NCBI RefSeq assembly: GCF_001667925.1
Contig: NZ_LZJR01000093.1
Span: 123,298-187,297, forward strand
Source: Mycobacterium sp. E2479
Lineage (GTDB): Bacteria > Actinomycetota > Actinomycetes > Mycobacteriales > Mycobacteriaceae
Direction: 5' to 3'
DNA: 64,000 nt
Of this stretch, positions 8,545-19,218 are shown one piece after another; the stretch's first letter is position 1, and the number at the start of each line of letters is the position of its first letter. The notes under the pieces are model-generated. The model was not told where the DNA came from, made no database searches, and saw only the letters and a list, made by a program, of their open reading frames with translations. Made by a program: the position numbers and the translations under genes.

Positions 8545-10434
8545 GTGCTATTTCGCAACGTCGCCATCGTCGCCCACGTCGACCACGGAAAGACCACCCT
8601 GGTTGACGCGATGCTGCGGCAGTCGGGCGCGCTGCACCATCGGGGTGACGACACCCAGGAACGCATCCTGGACAGCGGTGATCTCGAGAAAGAAAAGGGC
8701 ATCACCATCCTGGCCAAGAACACCGCGGTCCACCGTCACAACTCGGACGGCACCGTCACGGTGATCAACGTCATCGACACGCCCGGCCACGCCGACTTCG
8801 GCGGCGAGGTTGAGCGCGGGCTGTCCATGGTGGACGGGGTGCTGTTGCTGGTCGACGCGTCCGAGGGACCGCTGCCGCAGACCCGGTTCGTGCTGCGCAA
8901 GGCGCTGCAGGCGCATCTGCCGGTGATCCTTGTCGTCAACAAGACCGACCGGCCCGACGCGCGCATCAGCGAAGTCGTCGACGCCAGTCACGATCTGCTA
9001 CTCGACGTCGCCTCGGACCTCGACGACGAAGCCGCCAAGGCTGCCGAGCACGCGTTGGGCCTGCCGACGCTGTACGCCTCGGGGCGCGCCGGCGTTGCGA
9101 GCACAGAACAACCGGCCGACGGCGCCGTGCCTGCCGGTGAAAACCTGGACCCGCTCTTCGACGTGTTGATGGAGCACATCCCGCCGCCGTCGGGCGATCC
9201 CGAGGCGCCGCTGCAGGCGTTGGTGACCAACCTGGACGCGTCGGCGTTCCTCGGCCGGCTCGCACTGATCCGCATCTACAACGGCAAGTTGCGCAAGGGG
9301 CAGCAGGTGGCCTGGATGCGCGAGGTCGACGGATTGCCGGTCATCACCAGCGCCAAGATCACCGAACTACTGGCGACCGAAGGGGTCGAGCGCAGCGCCA
9401 CCGACGAGGCGATCGCCGGTGACATCGTGGCGGTGGCCGGGCTGCCGGAGATCATGATCGGCGACACGCTGGCCGATCCCGACCACGCGCACGCGCTGCC
9501 ACGCATCACCGTCGACGAGCCGGCGATCTCGGTGACGATCGGCACCAACACGTCGCCGCTGGCGGGCAAGGTCTCCGGCCACAAGCTGACCGCCCGCATG
9601 GTCCGCAACCGCCTCGACCAGGAACTGGTCGGCAACGTGTCCATCCGGGTCGTCGACATTGGCCGGCCCGACGCCTGGGAGGTGCAGGGCCGCGGCGAGC
9701 TCGCGCTGGCGGTGCTGGTCGAGCAGATGCGCCGGGAAGGTTTCGAGCTGACGGTGGGCAAGCCGCAGGTGGTGACCCGGACGATCGACGGCAAGCTGCA
9801 CGAGCCGTTCGAGGCGATGACGATCGATTGCCCCGAGGAGTTCGTCGGCGCGATCACGCAGCTGATGGCCGCTCGCAAGGGCCGCATGGAGGAGATGACC
9901 AACCACGCGGCGGGCTGGGTCCGGATGGACTTCATCGTGCCCAGCCGGGGCCTGATCGGCTTTCGCACCGACTTCCTCACCATCACGCGCGGCACCGGTA
10001 TCGCCAACGCCGTGTTCGACGGCTACCGGCCGTGGGCGGGAGAGATCCGGGCCCGGCACACCGGCTCGCTGGTATCCGACCGCGCGGGCACCATCACGCC
10101 GTTCGCGCTGATTCAGCTCGCCGACCGCGGCCAGTTCTTCGTCGAGCCCGGCCAGGACACCTACGAGGGCATGGTGGTCGGAATCAACCCGCGCGCAGAG
10201 GATCTCGACATCAACGTCACCCGGGAGAAGAAGCTCACCAACATGCGGTCGTCGACCGCGGACGTCATCGAGACGTTGGCCAAGCCGCTCGAGCTCGATC
10301 TCGAGCAGGCCATGGAATTCTGCGCGCAGGACGAATGCGTCGAGGTGACCCCGGAGATCGTGCGGGTGCGCAAGGTCGAGCTGGACGCCACCTCCCGGGC
10401 CCGCAGCCGGTCGCGCGCCAAGGCCCGGGGTTAA
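8545..10434 (+). CDS. typA: ribosome-binding translational GTPase TypA/BipA
   Basis: This 629-aa protein belongs to the EF-G-like GTPase family that binds the 70S ribosome and helps 50S assembly and stress adaptation. Visible motifs are G1 AHVDHGKTT (residues 10-18), G3 [11 protein letters not shown]4 NKTD, and the TypA-specific C-terminal regions with [12 protein letters not shown]. The GTG at 8545 is chosen because homology starts at [18 protein letters not shown]. It follows narI by 134 bases on the same strand, as in M. tuberculosis (Rv1165). Confidence 0.96.
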   Translation: MLFRNVAIVAHVDHGKTTLVDAMLRQSGALHHRGDDTQERILDSGDLEKEKGITILAKNTAVHRHNSDGTVTVINVIDTPGHADFGGEVERGLSMVDGVLLLVDASEGPLPQTRFVLRKALQAHLPVILVVNKTDRPDARISEVVDASHDLLLDVASDLDDEAAKAAEHALGLPTLYASGRAGVASTEQPADGAVPAGENLDPLFDVLMEHIPPPSGDPEAPLQALVTNLDASAFLGRLALIRIYNGKLRKGQQVAWMREVDGLPVITSAKITELLATEGVERSATDEAIAGDIVAVAGLPEIMIGDTLADPDHAHALPRITVDEPAISVTIGTNTSPLAGKVSGHKLTARMVRNRLDQELVGNVSIRVVDIGRPDAWEVQGRGELALAVLVEQMRREGFELTVGKPQVVTRTIDGKLHEPFEAMTIDCPEEFVGAITQLMAARKGRMEEMTNHAAGWVRMDFIVPSRGLIGFRTDFLTITRGTGIANAVFDGYRPWAGEIRARHTGSLVSDRAGTITPFALIQLADRGQFFVEPGQDTYEGMVVGINPRAEDLDINVTREKKLTNMRSSTADVIETLAKPLELDLEQAMEFCAQDECVEVTPEIVRVRKVELDATSRARSRSRAKARG

Positions 10435-10485
10435 GACCGGGTGGTCGGGCGGGCCGCTGTGCAGTTGCTCGATACCCTGAGCAGC

Positions 10486-12375
10486 GTGCCGAGACGAGTC
10501 CGCCGTTTGTTGATGGTGCTCGCCGGCCTGATTTCCCTGGTCGGACTCGTTCTCTCGGCGTGCACGGTCAACCCGCCGCCTGCCCCGCAGAGCACCGATA
10601 CGCCGCACAACTCCGTGCCGCCGCCGCCCCGGGTCAGCGAGATCATCATGGCGATCGACTCGATCGGTGCCGGCTTTAATCCGCATCTGCTGTCCGACCT
10701 GTCCGCGGTGAACGCCGCGATCAGCGCGCTGGTGCTGCCGAGCGCATTCCGGCCGGTTCCCGATACCAGCACGCCGACCGGCTCACGCTGGGAAATGGAC
10801 CCGACCCTGCTGGTGTCGGCCGAGGTGACCAGTCAGAATCCGTTCACGGTGACCTACAAGATCCGGCCCGAGGCGCAGTGGACCGACAACGCACCGATCG
10901 CCGCCGACGACTTCTGGTACCTGTGGCACCAGATGGTCAGCCAGCCCGGGGTCGTCGACCCGGCGGGGTATGACCTCATCACCGGCGTGCAGTCCCTGGA
11001 GGGCGGCAAGCAGGCGGTGGTCACCTTCGCCGAACCGTATCCGGCATGGAGAGAGTTGTTCAGCAACATCCTCCCGGCGCACATCGTCAAGGACGTGCCC
11101 GGCGGGTTCGCGGCCGGCCTGGCCCGGGCACTTCCGGTCACCGGTGGGCAGTTCCGCGTGGAGAGCATCGACCCGCAGCGCGACGAAATCCTGGTGGCAC
11201 GCAACGACCGCTACTGGGGACCGCCGGCCAAACCCGCGCTCATCCTCTTCCGGCGCGCCGGAGCGCCGGCCGCGCTGGCCGATTCCGTGCGCAACGGCGA
11301 CACCCAGGTGGCGCAAGTGCATGGCGGCTCGGCGGCCTTCGCGCAGCTGTCCGCGATTCCCGATGTCCGGACCGCCCGAATCGTGACGCCGCGGGTCATG
11401 CAGCTCACGCTGCGGGCCAACGAGCCCAAACTGGCTGACACACAAGTCCGTAAGGCGATCTTGGGGTTGCTCGACGTCGACCTGCTCGCCGCCGTGGGCG
11501 CGGGCAGCGACAACACCGTCACCCTGGATCAGGCCCAGATCCGCGCACCGAGCGACCCCGGGTACGAGCCGACCGCTCCGCCCGCGATGACGACGCCGGC
11601 GGCGCTGGCGCTACTGGAGGGCGCCGGCTACAAGGTGGAACCCAACTCCTCGGCGTCGGCGGCGCCCGCCCCGCCGAACACCGGGCCACCCGAGGTCATT
11701 CGCGGCCGGATCAGCAAGGACGGCCAAGAGCTCTCGCTGGTGATAGGGGTCGCGGCGAACGACCCCACCTCGGTCGCGGTGGCCAACACGGCGGCCGACC
11801 GATTGCGCAACGTCGGCATCGCCGCAACGGTGCTGGCGCTGGACCCGGTCACCCTCTACCACGACGCGCTGAACGACAACCGCGTGGACGCGGTCGTCGG
11901 CTGGCATCAGGCGGGCGGCAACCTGGCGACCCGGCTCGCCTCCCGATACGGCTGTCGCGCACTGGAATCGACCCAGGTACCGGTTTCCAATGGGTCGACG
12001 CCCGCGCCGTCGCCGCCCCCCGGCCCCTCGCCATCCACCGGGCCGGCCGCCACCTCGACCACACCGACGACCACATCACCGCCCAGCCGCCCCGCCGATC
12101 CCAACGCCCTGGTGCAGGCGCCGTCGAACCTGACCGGGATCTGCGATCGCAGCATCCAGTCGAACATCGACGCCGCGCTCAACGGCACCAAGAACATCAA
12201 CGACGTGATCACCGCGGTCGAACCGCGCTTGTGGAACATGTCCACCGTGCTGCCGATCCTGCAGGACACCACCATCGTCGGGGCCGGCCCGAGCGTGCAG
12301 AACGTCAGCTTGTCCGGCGCGGTTCCGGTCGGCATCGTCGGCGACGCCGGCCAATGGATCAAGACCGGGCCATAA
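10486..12375 (+). CDS. lpqW: lipoprotein LpqW, family 5 solute-binding-like, mannolipid biosynthesis
   Basis: The predicted protein is 629 aa from a GTG at 10486, giving a basic n-region (PRRVRRLL), a hydrophobic stretch and the lipobox LSAC, so it should be a membrane-anchored lipoprotein after SPase II cleavage. A GTG at 10441 in frame would add 15 residues but makes a poorer signal peptide. The body is an oligopeptide-binding (SBP_bac_5) fold. LpqW is known to channel PIM intermediates between polar PIMs and lipomannan/LAM; it is not a typical transporter component, and no permease is adjacent. Codons around 11980-12110 encode a Pro/Ser/Thr-rich low-complexity insertion (about residues 500-545), probably an exposed linker. 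Confidence 0.9.
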   Translation: MPRRVRRLLMVLAGLISLVGLVLSACTVNPPPAPQSTDTPHNSVPPPPRVSEIIMAIDSIGAGFNPHLLSDLSAVNAAISALVLPSAFRPVPDTSTPTGSRWEMDPTLLVSAEVTSQNPFTVTYKIRPEAQWTDNAPIAADDFWYLWHQMVSQPGVVDPAGYDLITGVQSLEGGKQAVVTFAEPYPAWRELFSNILPAHIVKDVPGGFAAGLARALPVTGGQFRVESIDPQRDEILVARNDRYWGPPAKPALILFRRAGAPAALADSVRNGDTQVAQVHGGSAAFAQLSAIPDVRTARIVTPRVMQLTLRANEPKLADTQVRKAILGLLDVDLLAAVGAGSDNTVTLDQAQIRAPSDPGYEPTAPPAMTTPAALALLEGAGYKVEPNSSASAAPAPPNTGPPEVIRGRISKDGQELSLVIGVAANDPTSVAVANTAADRLRNVGIAATVLALDPVTLYHDALNDNRVDAVVGWHQAGGNLATRLASRYGCRALESTQVPVSNGSTPAPSPPPGPSPSTGPAATSTTPTTTSPPSRPADPNALVQAPSNLTGICDRSIQSNIDAALNGTKNINDVITAVEPRLWNMSTVLPILQDTTIVGAGPSVQNVSLSGAVPVGIVGDAGQWIKTGP

Positions 12376-12384
12376 CCCGCGTCG

Positions 12385-12996
12385 TCAGCCGGCGGACTCC
12401 GTTGCCCGCGGCGGGATCACAGTGTCGACGATCAGCGCCAGCTCGCGCCGGTTCGGCGGCGACCCGTTCAGCAGGAAGTGCTGGTTGATCAGAGCCGCCC
12501 CGATGCGAGCGGTGAGCGGCGTGACCACCGTCGGGTCGAGGTCGCCGTCTTCGATGGCGGCCTGCAGGATCGCTTCCACGATCGCCAGGCGCGGCCGCAC
12601 GACCGCATCGGCGAAGATGGCCCGCATCTCGGGTTCGTGCAACAGCTGATGTATGACGTCCAGACTGGGAAAGCCGGTTTTTCCGGCCAGCAGGTCACGC
12701 TGGGCGGTGAACATCGCCAGCAGGTTCTCCCTGGCCGAACGGCCGGATCGCAGTTCGGGCAGCGGCGGCAGCGCGAAAACCAAAGCGGCGTGCACCAGCT
12801 CGCACTTGGTATCCCAGCGCCGGTACAGCGCGGCTTTGCCGGTGTGGGCGCGCGCCGCGATTCCCTCCATGGTCAAACCCCCGTAACCGACTTCGGTCAA
12901 CTCGGCCAGGGTGGCCTCGTAGAGGGCGCGTTCGAGGACCTCACCTCGCCGGCGGCTCCGATTGCCGGTGTGGTCTGCGTCCGTGAGCTGGGGCAT
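12385..12996 (-). CDS. TetR-family transcriptional regulator
   Basis: The protein is 203 aa. The N-terminal helix-turn-helix is at about residues 41-63 (LTMEGIAARAHTGKAALYRR), followed by a C-terminal ligand-binding region of the TetR_C type. It is convergent with lpqW (nine bases between the stops) and is the counterpart of Rv1167c by position. No obvious target is adjacent on the same strand. In M. tuberculosis PPE17/PE11 lie beside it, but they are absent here. The ligand is unknown. Confidence 0.9.
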   Translation of the reverse strand: MPQLTDADHTGNRSRRRGEVLERALYEATLAELTEVGYGGLTMEGIAARAHTGKAALYRRWDTKCELVHAALVFALPPLPELRSGRSARENLLAMFTAQRDLLAGKTGFPSLDVIHQLLHEPEMRAIFADAVVRPRLAIVEAILQAAIEDGDLDPTVVTPLTARIGAALINQHFLLNGSPPNRRELALIVDTVIPPRATESAG

Positions 12997-13131
12997 TCCT
13001 AGATAGTAGCCGTGCGCGTTCCTACCCGCTCAGATCCCGGCGACACGGCCGCCCGGCGACGAACATAAGAAACGGTGTCGATCACTAACCTGACTGCCGA
13101 GTTCGCCGCCGCTGACGGTAGGGTGCCGTCC

Positions 13132-14046
13132 ATGCCTGAGACGCCGCGGCTGTTGTTCGTCCACGCGCACCCCGACGACGAAAGCCTCGGCACCGGCGCG
13201 ACCATCGCCCACTACGCCGCTCGCGGGGCGGATGTTCAGGTCGTCACCTGCACGCTGGGCGAGGAGGGCGAGGTGATCGGCGATCGTTGGGCCGAACTCG
13301 CCGTCGACCGCGCGGACCAACTCGGCGGCTACCGGATCGGCGAATTGACCGCCGCGCTGCGGGCATTGGGCGTCAGCGAACCCCGGTATCTCGGTGGCGC
13401 CGGGCGGTGGCGCGACTCGGGCATGCGCGGCACCCCTCAGCGGCGCCAACAACGATTCGTCGATGCGGACGAGCACGAGGCAGTCGGCGCGCTGGTGGCC
13501 ATCATTCGTGAGCAGCGCCCCCACGTGGTCGTGACGTACGACCCCGACGGGGGCTACGGCCATCCGGATCACGTGCACGCGCACCGGGTCACGGTCGCCG
13601 CCGTCGCGGCGGCCGGCGCGGGAGCCGGCGCCACCGACTTCCCCGGCGAACCCTGGGCCACCCCGAAGTTGTACTGGTCGGTCTTCGCGAGAGGCGCATT
13701 CGAGGCTGCCATGCAGGCGCTGACGCCCGAGGATCTGCGGCCCGAATGGTCGATCCCGCCCAGAGAAGAGTTCACCTTCGGCTATGTCGACGACGACATC
13801 GACGCCGTCGTCGAGACCGGACTACAGGCTCGGGCGGCCAAGCGCACGGCGCTGGCCGCGCATGCCACCCAGGTGCTGGTCGGACCGACCGGTCGGGCCT
13901 GCGCGCTGTCGAACAACGCGGCAATCCCGATACTGGGGGACGAGCACTACGTGCTGGCCGCGGGCGTCGCGGGCGAGCGGGACGAGCGCGGTTGGGAGAC
14001 AGACCTGCTCGCAGGGCTTGGTTTCCCCGCCGCCTCGACGCGGTAA
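13132..14046 (+). CDS. mshB: GlcNAc-inositol deacetylase of mycothiol biosynthesis
   Basis: This 304-aa zinc deacetylase converts GlcNAc-inositol to GlcN-inositol, the second enzymatic step to mycothiol. The metal-binding motif is AHPDDES at residues 12-18, with the distal histidine in GHPDHVHAH. The ATG at 13132 matches the start of the M. tuberculosis enzyme (303 aa); an in-frame GTG at 13075 would add 19 unconserved residues. Mycothiol produced here is also the presumed cofactor of the DinB-like enzyme at 17348. Confidence 0.95.
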   Translation: MPETPRLLFVHAHPDDESLGTGATIAHYAARGADVQVVTCTLGEEGEVIGDRWAELAVDRADQLGGYRIGELTAALRALGVSEPRYLGGAGRWRDSGMRGTPQRRQQRFVDADEHEAVGALVAIIREQRPHVVVTYDPDGGYGHPDHVHAHRVTVAAVAAAGAGAGATDFPGEPWATPKLYWSVFARGAFEAAMQALTPEDLRPEWSIPPREEFTFGYVDDDIDAVVETGLQARAAKRTALAAHATQVLVGPTGRACALSNNAAIPILGDEHYVLAAGVAGERDERGWETDLLAGLGFPAASTR

Positions 14047-14079
14047 GCTGCCAATCAGGCAGCCACGGAAGGAATTCGC

Positions 14080-14187
14080 ATGGACCCCGACCTGGACCCT
14101 AATCTGCAGCACTGGCAGGACCGGCTGGACAGCTTTCAGTGGGTTCTCGGCTCCATCTTGTCCAACATCGACAGCGTCCCGACCTGA
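14080..14187 (+). CDS. 35-aa small protein between mshB and a membrane protein gene
   Basis: An ATG at 14080 is preceded by AAGGAA (14068-14073) at good spacing and opens 35 codons (starting MDPDLDPNLQHWQDRLDSFQ) before TGA at 14185-14187. Thirty-one of 35 codons end in G or C by hand count, like real genes here. The peptide is acidic and amphipathic, with two Trp and no signal or membrane segment. Its stop overlaps an in-frame CTG (14184) of the following membrane-protein gene as CTGA, the same geometry as ATGA/GTGA couplings elsewhere in this window. I do not recognise the family; it could be a coupling leader or a functional small protein. Confidence 0.6.
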   Translation: MDPDLDPNLQHWQDRLDSFQWVLGSILSNIDSVPT

Positions 14188-14600
14188 CCGAAACGAAGCC
14201 ACGCGTCGCGTCCGTTGACGACAGCGGTGCCACCGACCCCGCGATCCGTTTCGTCGTGTTGGCCCTTTTGGCGGTCGACGGGGTGCTCTCCGCACTCGCC
14301 GGAGCTCTGCTGTTGCCGCTCTACATCGGGACGGTTCCCCTCCCCATCAGCGGACTGATTTCTGGACTGGTCAACGCGGCACTGGTATGGGCCGCGGGTC
14401 GCTGGACCGGCTCACCGCGCCTGGCGGCCCTGCCGTTATGGACGTGGCTGCTGACGGTGGCCGTGCTCAGCATGGGCGGCCCGGGCGACGACGTCATCCT
14501 CGGTGGCCACGGCCTGATGGCCTACGGGGCCCTATTGCTGCTGGTCCTGGGCGTTGTGCCGCCCGTGTTTGTGCTGTGGCGGCGCGGTCGGGGCTCCTGA
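14139..14600 (+). CDS. small integral membrane protein, Rv1171-like
   Basis: The frame gives up to 153 aa with four hydrophobic segments (for example LALLAVDGVLSALAGALLL, LWTWLLTVAVLSM and ALLLLVLGVVPPVFVLW) and a basic C-terminus WRRGRGS. Its position between mshB and fbiC equals Rv1171 of M. tuberculosis, a conserved membrane protein of unknown function. The start is uncertain. GTG 14139 lies inside the preceding 35-codon ORF without a clear ribosome-binding site. CTG 14184, exactly overlapping that ORF's stop, would give 138 aa starting LTETKPR and may be the true coupled start. Confidence 0.75.
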   Translation: MGSRLHLVQHRQRPDLTETKPRVASVDDSGATDPAIRFVVLALLAVDGVLSALAGALLLPLYIGTVPLPISGLISGLVNAALVWAAGRWTGSPRLAALPLWTWLLTVAVLSMGGPGDDVILGGHGLMAYGALLLLVLGVVPPVFVLWRRGRGS

Positions 14601-14743
14601 CGTTCGGCCGGGATGTCGCCCGCGTGCCCACGCGGGCGTGCGGCTACTGTTGACTGTTGCCCAGACGGCCCCGCCAGCGGGTGCCACGATTTCACATGTT
14701 GGGACGCACGGATGAAATTCGATCGTGGGGAAGTTACACGAAG

Positions 14744-17326
14744 GTGCTGTTGACTCCGGGCGAGGAGCCTACCGCTCTGCCCAACCCTGTGGTTCCGGCC
14801 AACGTCTCCGCTGAGGTCAGCGCCTCGGCGCTGCGGCGGGTATTGCGACGGGCTCGGGACGGCGTGGCTCTCAACGTCGACGAGGCGGCGGTCGCGATGA
14901 CCGCGCGCGGGCCGGATCTCGCGGATCTGTGCGCCAGCGCGGCGCGGGTGCGCGACGCGGGTCTGGAGTCGGCTGGGCGGCGCGGCCCGGGCGGCGGGTT
15001 GCCGATCACCTACTCACGCAAGGTTTTTATCCCGATCACCCACCTGTGTCGGGACAGCTGTCATTACTGCACCTTCGTCACCGTCCCGGGCAAGTTGCGC
15101 GCCCGAGGGGCCGGCATGTATCTCGAGCCCGACGAAATTCTCGACCTCGCCCGTCAAGGTGCCGAACTCGGTTGCAAGGAAGCACTTTTCACGCTCGGTG
15201 ATCGTCCCGAGGATCGCTGGCCGGAAGCGCGCGAGTGGCTAGAGGCGCGCGGCTACGACTCGACCCTGTCCTACGTACGGGCGATGGCGATCCGGGTGCT
15301 CGAAGAGGCGGGGCTGTTGCCGCACCTCAATCCGGGCGTGATGAGTTGGTCGGAGATGGCGCGGCTCAAGCCGGTGGCGCCCTCGATGGGCATGATGCTC
15401 GAGACGACATCGCGTCGGCTATTCGAGACGAAAGGGCTTGCGCACTATGGCAGCCCGGACAAGGATCCCGCCGTCCGCCTGCGCGCGCTGACCGACGCGG
15501 GCCGATTGTCGATCCCATTCACTACCGGCCTGTTGGTCGGTATCGGCGAGACCCTCGCCGAGCGTGCCGAGACCTTGCATGCGATCCGCAAGTCGCACAA
15601 AGAGTTCGGGCATGTGCAGGAAGTGATCGTGCAGAACTTCCGGGCCAAGGAACACACCGCGATGGCCGCCGTGCCCGACGCCGGCATAGAGGACTACCTG
15701 GCGACGGTGGCGGTCGCGCGCTTGGTGCTGGGCCCCGCGATGCGCATCCAGGCGCCGCCGAACCTGGTGTCGCGCGACGAGTGCCTCGCGCTGATCGGCG
15801 CCGGAGTCGACGACTGGGGCGGGGTTTCACCACTGACGCCCGACCATGTCAACCCGGAGCGACCGTGGCCGGCCCTGGACGACCTGGCCGCGATCACCGC
15901 CGCGGCCGGTTACGAACTGGTTCAGCGGCTGACCGCACAGCCCAAATACGTGCAGGCCGGTTCGGCCTGGATCGACCCGCGCGTGCGGGGCCACGTGACC
16001 GCGCTGGCCGATCCGGCGACCGGCCTCGCTCGCGACGTCAACCCGGTGGGGATGCCGTGGCAGGAGCCCGACGACGTCGGTTCCTCGGGCCGGGTCGACC
16101 TCAACGCGGCGATCGACAGCGAGGGCCGCAACTCCGAAACCCGCAGCGACATCGACAGCGCGTTCGGCGACTGGGAATCGATCCGTGCACACGTTCACGA
16201 ACTGGCCGCACGGGCTCCCGAACGCATCGACACCGACGTGCTTGCCGCGCTGCGCTCCGCCGAGCGCGACCCCGCCGGGTGCTCCGACGGCGAGTATCTG
16301 TCGCTGGCGACCGCCGACGGTCCGGCCCTGGAAGCGGTTGCCGCCCTTGCGGATACGTTGCGACGCGAGGCTGTCGGCGATGATGTGACGTTTGTGGTGA
16401 ACCGCAACATCAACTTCACCAACATCTGCTACACCGGGTGCCGGTTCTGTGCATTCGCGCAGCGCAAGGGGGACGCGGACGCGTACTCGCTGTCCACCGA
16501 CGAGGTCGCCGATCGCGCATGGGAGGCGCACGTCGCGGGCGCCACCGAGGTATGCATGCAGGGCGGCATCGACCCCGAGCTGCCGGTGACCGGCTACGCC
16601 GATCTGGTCCGCGCCGTCAAAGCGCGGGTGCCGTCGATGCACGTGCACGCGTTCTCCCCGATGGAGATCGCCAACGGGGTGACCAAGAGCGGGTTGAGCA
16701 TTCGTGAGTGGCTGATCAGCCTGCGCGAAGCGGGCCTGGACACCATCCCCGGTACCGCCGCAGAGATCTTGGACGACGAAGTGCGCTGGGTGCTGACCAA
16801 GGGCAAGTTGCCGACGTCGCTGTGGATCGAAATCGTCGGCACCGCACACGAGGTGGGGCTGCGGTCGTCGTCGACCATGATGTACGGCCACGTCGACAAC
16901 CCGCGGCATTGGGTCGGTCACCTCAATGTGTTGCGTGACATCCAGGACCGCACCGGCGGTTTCACCGAATTCGTACCGTTGCCGTTCGTGCACCAGAGCT
17001 CACCGCTGTATCTGGCCGGCGCGTCGCGTCCCGGGCCCACCCACCGCGACAACCGGGCAGTGCATGCGCTGGCGCGAATCATGTTGCACGGCCGCATTTC
17101 CCAGATTCAAACCAGCTGGGTCAAGCTCGGTGTCGAGCGCACGCAGGTGATGCTCAACGGTGGCGCCAACGACCTGGGCGGCACCCTGATGGAGGAGACC
17201 ATCTCCCGGATGGCCGGTTCGGAACACGGCTCGGCCAAGACGGTGGCGGAGCTGATCGCGATCGCCGACGGCATCGGTCGCCCGGCGCGGCAGCGCACCA
17301 CCGACTACACGACTCTGGCGGCGTAG
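14744..17326 (+). CDS. fbiC: FO synthase (7,8-didemethyl-8-hydroxy-5-deazariboflavin synthase), two radical-SAM halves
   Basis: FbiC fuses CofG and CofH and makes the deazaflavin FO, the chromophore of coenzyme F420, from tyrosine and a pyrimidine intermediate. Both radical-SAM clusters are intact: [10 protein letters not shown] in the N-terminal half and [10 protein letters not shown] in the C-terminal half. From GTG 14744 the protein is 860 aa, close to the 856 aa of M. tuberculosis FbiC, with GGGGAAG ten bases upstream. In-frame TTG 14657 (889 aa) and ATG 14696 (876 aa) are alternatives; the extra N-terminus resembles nothing known to me. F420 serves nitroreductases and dehydrogenases in mycobacteria. 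Confidence 0.95.
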   Translation: MLLTPGEEPTALPNPVVPANVSAEVSASALRRVLRRARDGVALNVDEAAVAMTARGPDLADLCASAARVRDAGLESAGRRGPGGGLPITYSRKVFIPITHLCRDSCHYCTFVTVPGKLRARGAGMYLEPDEILDLARQGAELGCKEALFTLGDRPEDRWPEAREWLEARGYDSTLSYVRAMAIRVLEEAGLLPHLNPGVMSWSEMARLKPVAPSMGMMLETTSRRLFETKGLAHYGSPDKDPAVRLRALTDAGRLSIPFTTGLLVGIGETLAERAETLHAIRKSHKEFGHVQEVIVQNFRAKEHTAMAAVPDAGIEDYLATVAVARLVLGPAMRIQAPPNLVSRDECLALIGAGVDDWGGVSPLTPDHVNPERPWPALDDLAAITAAAGYELVQRLTAQPKYVQAGSAWIDPRVRGHVTALADPATGLARDVNPVGMPWQEPDDVGSSGRVDLNAAIDSEGRNSETRSDIDSAFGDWESIRAHVHELAARAPERIDTDVLAALRSAERDPAGCSDGEYLSLATADGPALEAVAALADTLRREAVGDDVTFVVNRNINFTNICYTGCRFCAFAQRKGDADAYSLSTDEVADRAWEAHVAGATEVCMQGGIDPELPVTGYADLVRAVKARVPSMHVHAFSPMEIANGVTKSGLSIREWLISLREAGLDTIPGTAAEILDDEVRWVLTKGKLPTSLWIEIVGTAHEVGLRSSSTMMYGHVDNPRHWVGHLNVLRDIQDRTGGFTEFVPLPFVHQSSPLYLAGASRPGPTHRDNRAVHALARIMLHGRISQIQTSWVKLGVERTQVMLNGGANDLGGTLMEETISRMAGSEHGSAKTVAELIAIADGIGRPARQRTTDYTTLAA

Positions 17327-17347
17327 TTCGCTTTTCTGTCACAGGCC

Positions 17348-18130
17348 GTGGGTATACCCGAAGCCGTGAAGCGACGAATTGACGACGATCGATTTCGCGA
17401 ATGGGCGCCGTTCGTGGACGCGGCGCGCAAGCACGGGCCCGACGCAGGCACCTGGTGTGAGGCCTGGACTGTGCGCGACATCGTCGTCCACCAGGCCGGA
17501 AACGCCGAAGAACTCGCGCGGGTGCTCAGCGGCCACCTGAGCGGTCAGCCCGTGGCCACTCGCGGTTTCGAGGAGCGCGAGGGGCCGTTGCGGGCCTTGA
17601 ACGACGCGGACCTGTGGGACGCGCTGGGGGACCGGATGGCGAACCTCAACGACGTCGCGGCGGCGGCCGAAGCAGTGCCCCCCGACACCGATGTCGCTTG
17701 GACCGGACGCACCATGAAGGCGCCCTGGTTCGCCGAGCACATGCGCGAAGAGCTCGTCCTGCACGCCTGGGACATCACTGGAGACGAGCCGGCCGCCCGG
17801 GCCCGGCTGGCCGAGCCATGGATGACCACCCACAGCGTCGTCGCGGTCGGCAGGCCGTTGTTGGCGAAGGGGGCCAAGCTGCTGAACCGAGATGAGCGCG
17901 TGGAGGCCCGCCTGCGAGCCGACGGCACCGACGACGTGGTCCTGGCCGCCGATGCGGATCAGGTCACCATCGGTTTCGCCGAGCCGGAAGGCCCGCCCAC
18001 CCTGAACACCGACGCCGCCACGCGCGTGTTGCTGCTGTGGGGCCGCAGGCCGGCCGATCCATCACGCATTCGCAGCCGCGCCGGCGCGGAAACCTTAGGA
18101 CGGGTGCGCCGACTGCTCAGCGGCTACTGA
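17348..18130 (+). CDS. maleylpyruvate isomerase-family (DinB-like) mycothiol-dependent enzyme
   Basis: This 260-aa protein has the MDMPI/DinB four-helix metal-binding fold: TWCEAWTVRDIVVHQAGN at about residues 37-54 and the second motif MREELVLHAWD near residues 133-143 contribute histidines typical of the metal site. Family members use mycothiol (or bacillithiol) in isomerisation or S-transfer. The substrate is unknown here. It starts 21 bases after fbiC; GTG 17348 or GTG 17366 are both possible. I do not recall this gene between fbiC and the TB8.4 gene in M. tuberculosis, so it is probably an addition or was lost there. Confidence 0.82.
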   Translation: MGIPEAVKRRIDDDRFREWAPFVDAARKHGPDAGTWCEAWTVRDIVVHQAGNAEELARVLSGHLSGQPVATRGFEEREGPLRALNDADLWDALGDRMANLNDVAAAAEAVPPDTDVAWTGRTMKAPWFAEHMREELVLHAWDITGDEPAARARLAEPWMTTHSVVAVGRPLLAKGAKLLNRDERVEARLRADGTDDVVLAADADQVTIGFAEPEGPPTLNTDAATRVLLLWGRRPADPSRIRSRAGAETLGRVRRLLSGY

Positions 18131-18149
18131 ACAGTCGGCGCGGGTCGAC

Positions 18150-18473
18150 CTAGTAGTTGTTACAGACCTGGGCGACTTGCTGGATGGTTCCCATGAACGC
18201 CGCGGCTTGCGGCATGGCCTGGATCTCCTGCTCCATCTGCACGCGCTTCGCCGGCGGCGCGGCGAGGAATTTGTGCAGGTAGCTCTGCGCGACCGGCGAT
18301 TGGTTGAATTGCGCGGCAGTGGCCGGGTCGGTCGCGTTAAGTGCGGCCATGACCTGCCCGTAGTTGCAGGTGGTGTCGGTGACCGGGTCGGCGGATGCAA
18401 CCCCGGCCGCGGCGCTCAACGCCACCGCTGCGCTGCCAACCGCAACGCCCAATTTGCTCAACGACAGCCTCAT
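18150..18473 (-). CDS. secreted low-mass antigen TB8.4, hemophore-related
   Basis: The predicted precursor is 107 aa with a Sec signal peptide (MRLSLSK, a hydrophobic alanine/valine core, cleavage near ASA-DP) and a mature domain of about 80 residues. The NTTCNYGQV-like start (here DTTCNYGQVMAALN), FLAAPP and final CNNY are characteristic of M. tuberculosis Rv1174c (TB8.4). The two cysteines (in TCNYG and VCNNY) probably form a disulfide. The family is annotated as hemophore-related; haem binding by this member is inference only. The ATG at 18473 starts directly at the signal peptide; an upstream in-frame extension to 18527 is not conserved. Confidence 0.92.
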   Translation of the reverse strand: MRLSLSKLGVAVGSAAVALSAAAGVASADPVTDTTCNYGQVMAALNATDPATAAQFNQSPVAQSYLHKFLAAPPAKRVQMEQEIQAMPQAAAFMGTIQQVAQVCNNY

Positions 18474-18850
18474 GTTTGAACCCTTCCCCAAATAATGCAC
18501 CGCCGCTACGGCGGTGACATCTGCCAAGCGGTTGCCGGCTCTCGACCGAGATTACCAGGTCCCGCGAGGGTGCTTGTGACGCAACGGTTATCGAAGTCCG
18601 CCGCTGGGCCGTTACTCTGTGCAGGTCAGCCGTTGATTGACGGCGTTCGCCCTCGGCGAAACGGCCCCGCCTCGCGGGGTCCGAGACTGATGGTCTTAAA
18701 TCTCCTAAACCGACAGGCGCGCCGAATGGTTGACCTGTATCTGCGACGTCTAGTATCAGTAACCGAAAGCTTCACCGGAAGCGGTCGTACGCGCCGGTGC
18801 GAGTTGAACAGCAGCCCACGTTCGAGCCGGAGTACATGGAGGAGACGTCT
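18474..18850 (+). promoter_or_regulatory. divergent promoter region between the TB8.4 gene and fdxC
   Basis: This 377-base gap holds no convincing gene. Upstream of fdxC there is a possible SigA-type promoter: TTGACC at 18730-18735 and TAGTAT at 18751-18756, with a 15-base spacer that is shorter than ideal. The stretch 18685-18770 is A+T-richer than the genes. Both assignments come from eye inspection only. Confidence 0.35.
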
Positions 18851-19177
18851 GTGACGTACACGATCGCCGAACCCTGTGTCGACATCAAGGACAAAGCCTG
18901 TATCGAGGAGTGCCCGGTCGACTGCATCTATGAAGGCGCTCGAATGCTCTACATCCACCCCGACGAGTGCGTCGACTGCGGAGCGTGCGAGCCGGTCTGC
19001 CCCGTCGAAGCGATCTACTACGAAGACGATGTGCCGGACCAGTGGAGCCAGTACACGCAGATCAACGCCGACTTCTTCGCCGAGCTCGGGTCGCCCGGTG
19101 GTGCGGCCAAGGTGGGCTTGACCGAGAACGACCCGCAAGTGGTCAAGGACTTGCCACCGCAGGGCGAAGGCGACTGA
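18851..19177 (+). CDS. fdxC: 7Fe ferredoxin ([3Fe-4S][4Fe-4S])
   Basis: This 108-aa protein is an acidic electron carrier of the FdxA/FdxC type. Cys9, Cys17, Cys21 and Cys25 and the second set in ECVDCGACEPVCPVEA supply one [3Fe-4S] and one [4Fe-4S] cluster; Asp11 in CVDIKD sits in the first motif, as usual when that cluster lacks one cysteine. It begins with GTG at 18851 after GGAGGAGA. It is the orthologue of Rv1177 by position. Physiological partners are not shown by the sequence; FdxC-type ferredoxins often serve P450s and oxidoreductases. Confidence 0.95.
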   Translation: MTYTIAEPCVDIKDKACIEECPVDCIYEGARMLYIHPDECVDCGACEPVCPVEAIYYEDDVPDQWSQYTQINADFFAELGSPGGAAKVGLTENDPQVVKDLPPQGEGD

Positions 19178-19218
19178 GCGGCCCGGTGCCCCACCAGCTC
19201 AAAAAGCGCCGGCCGGCC

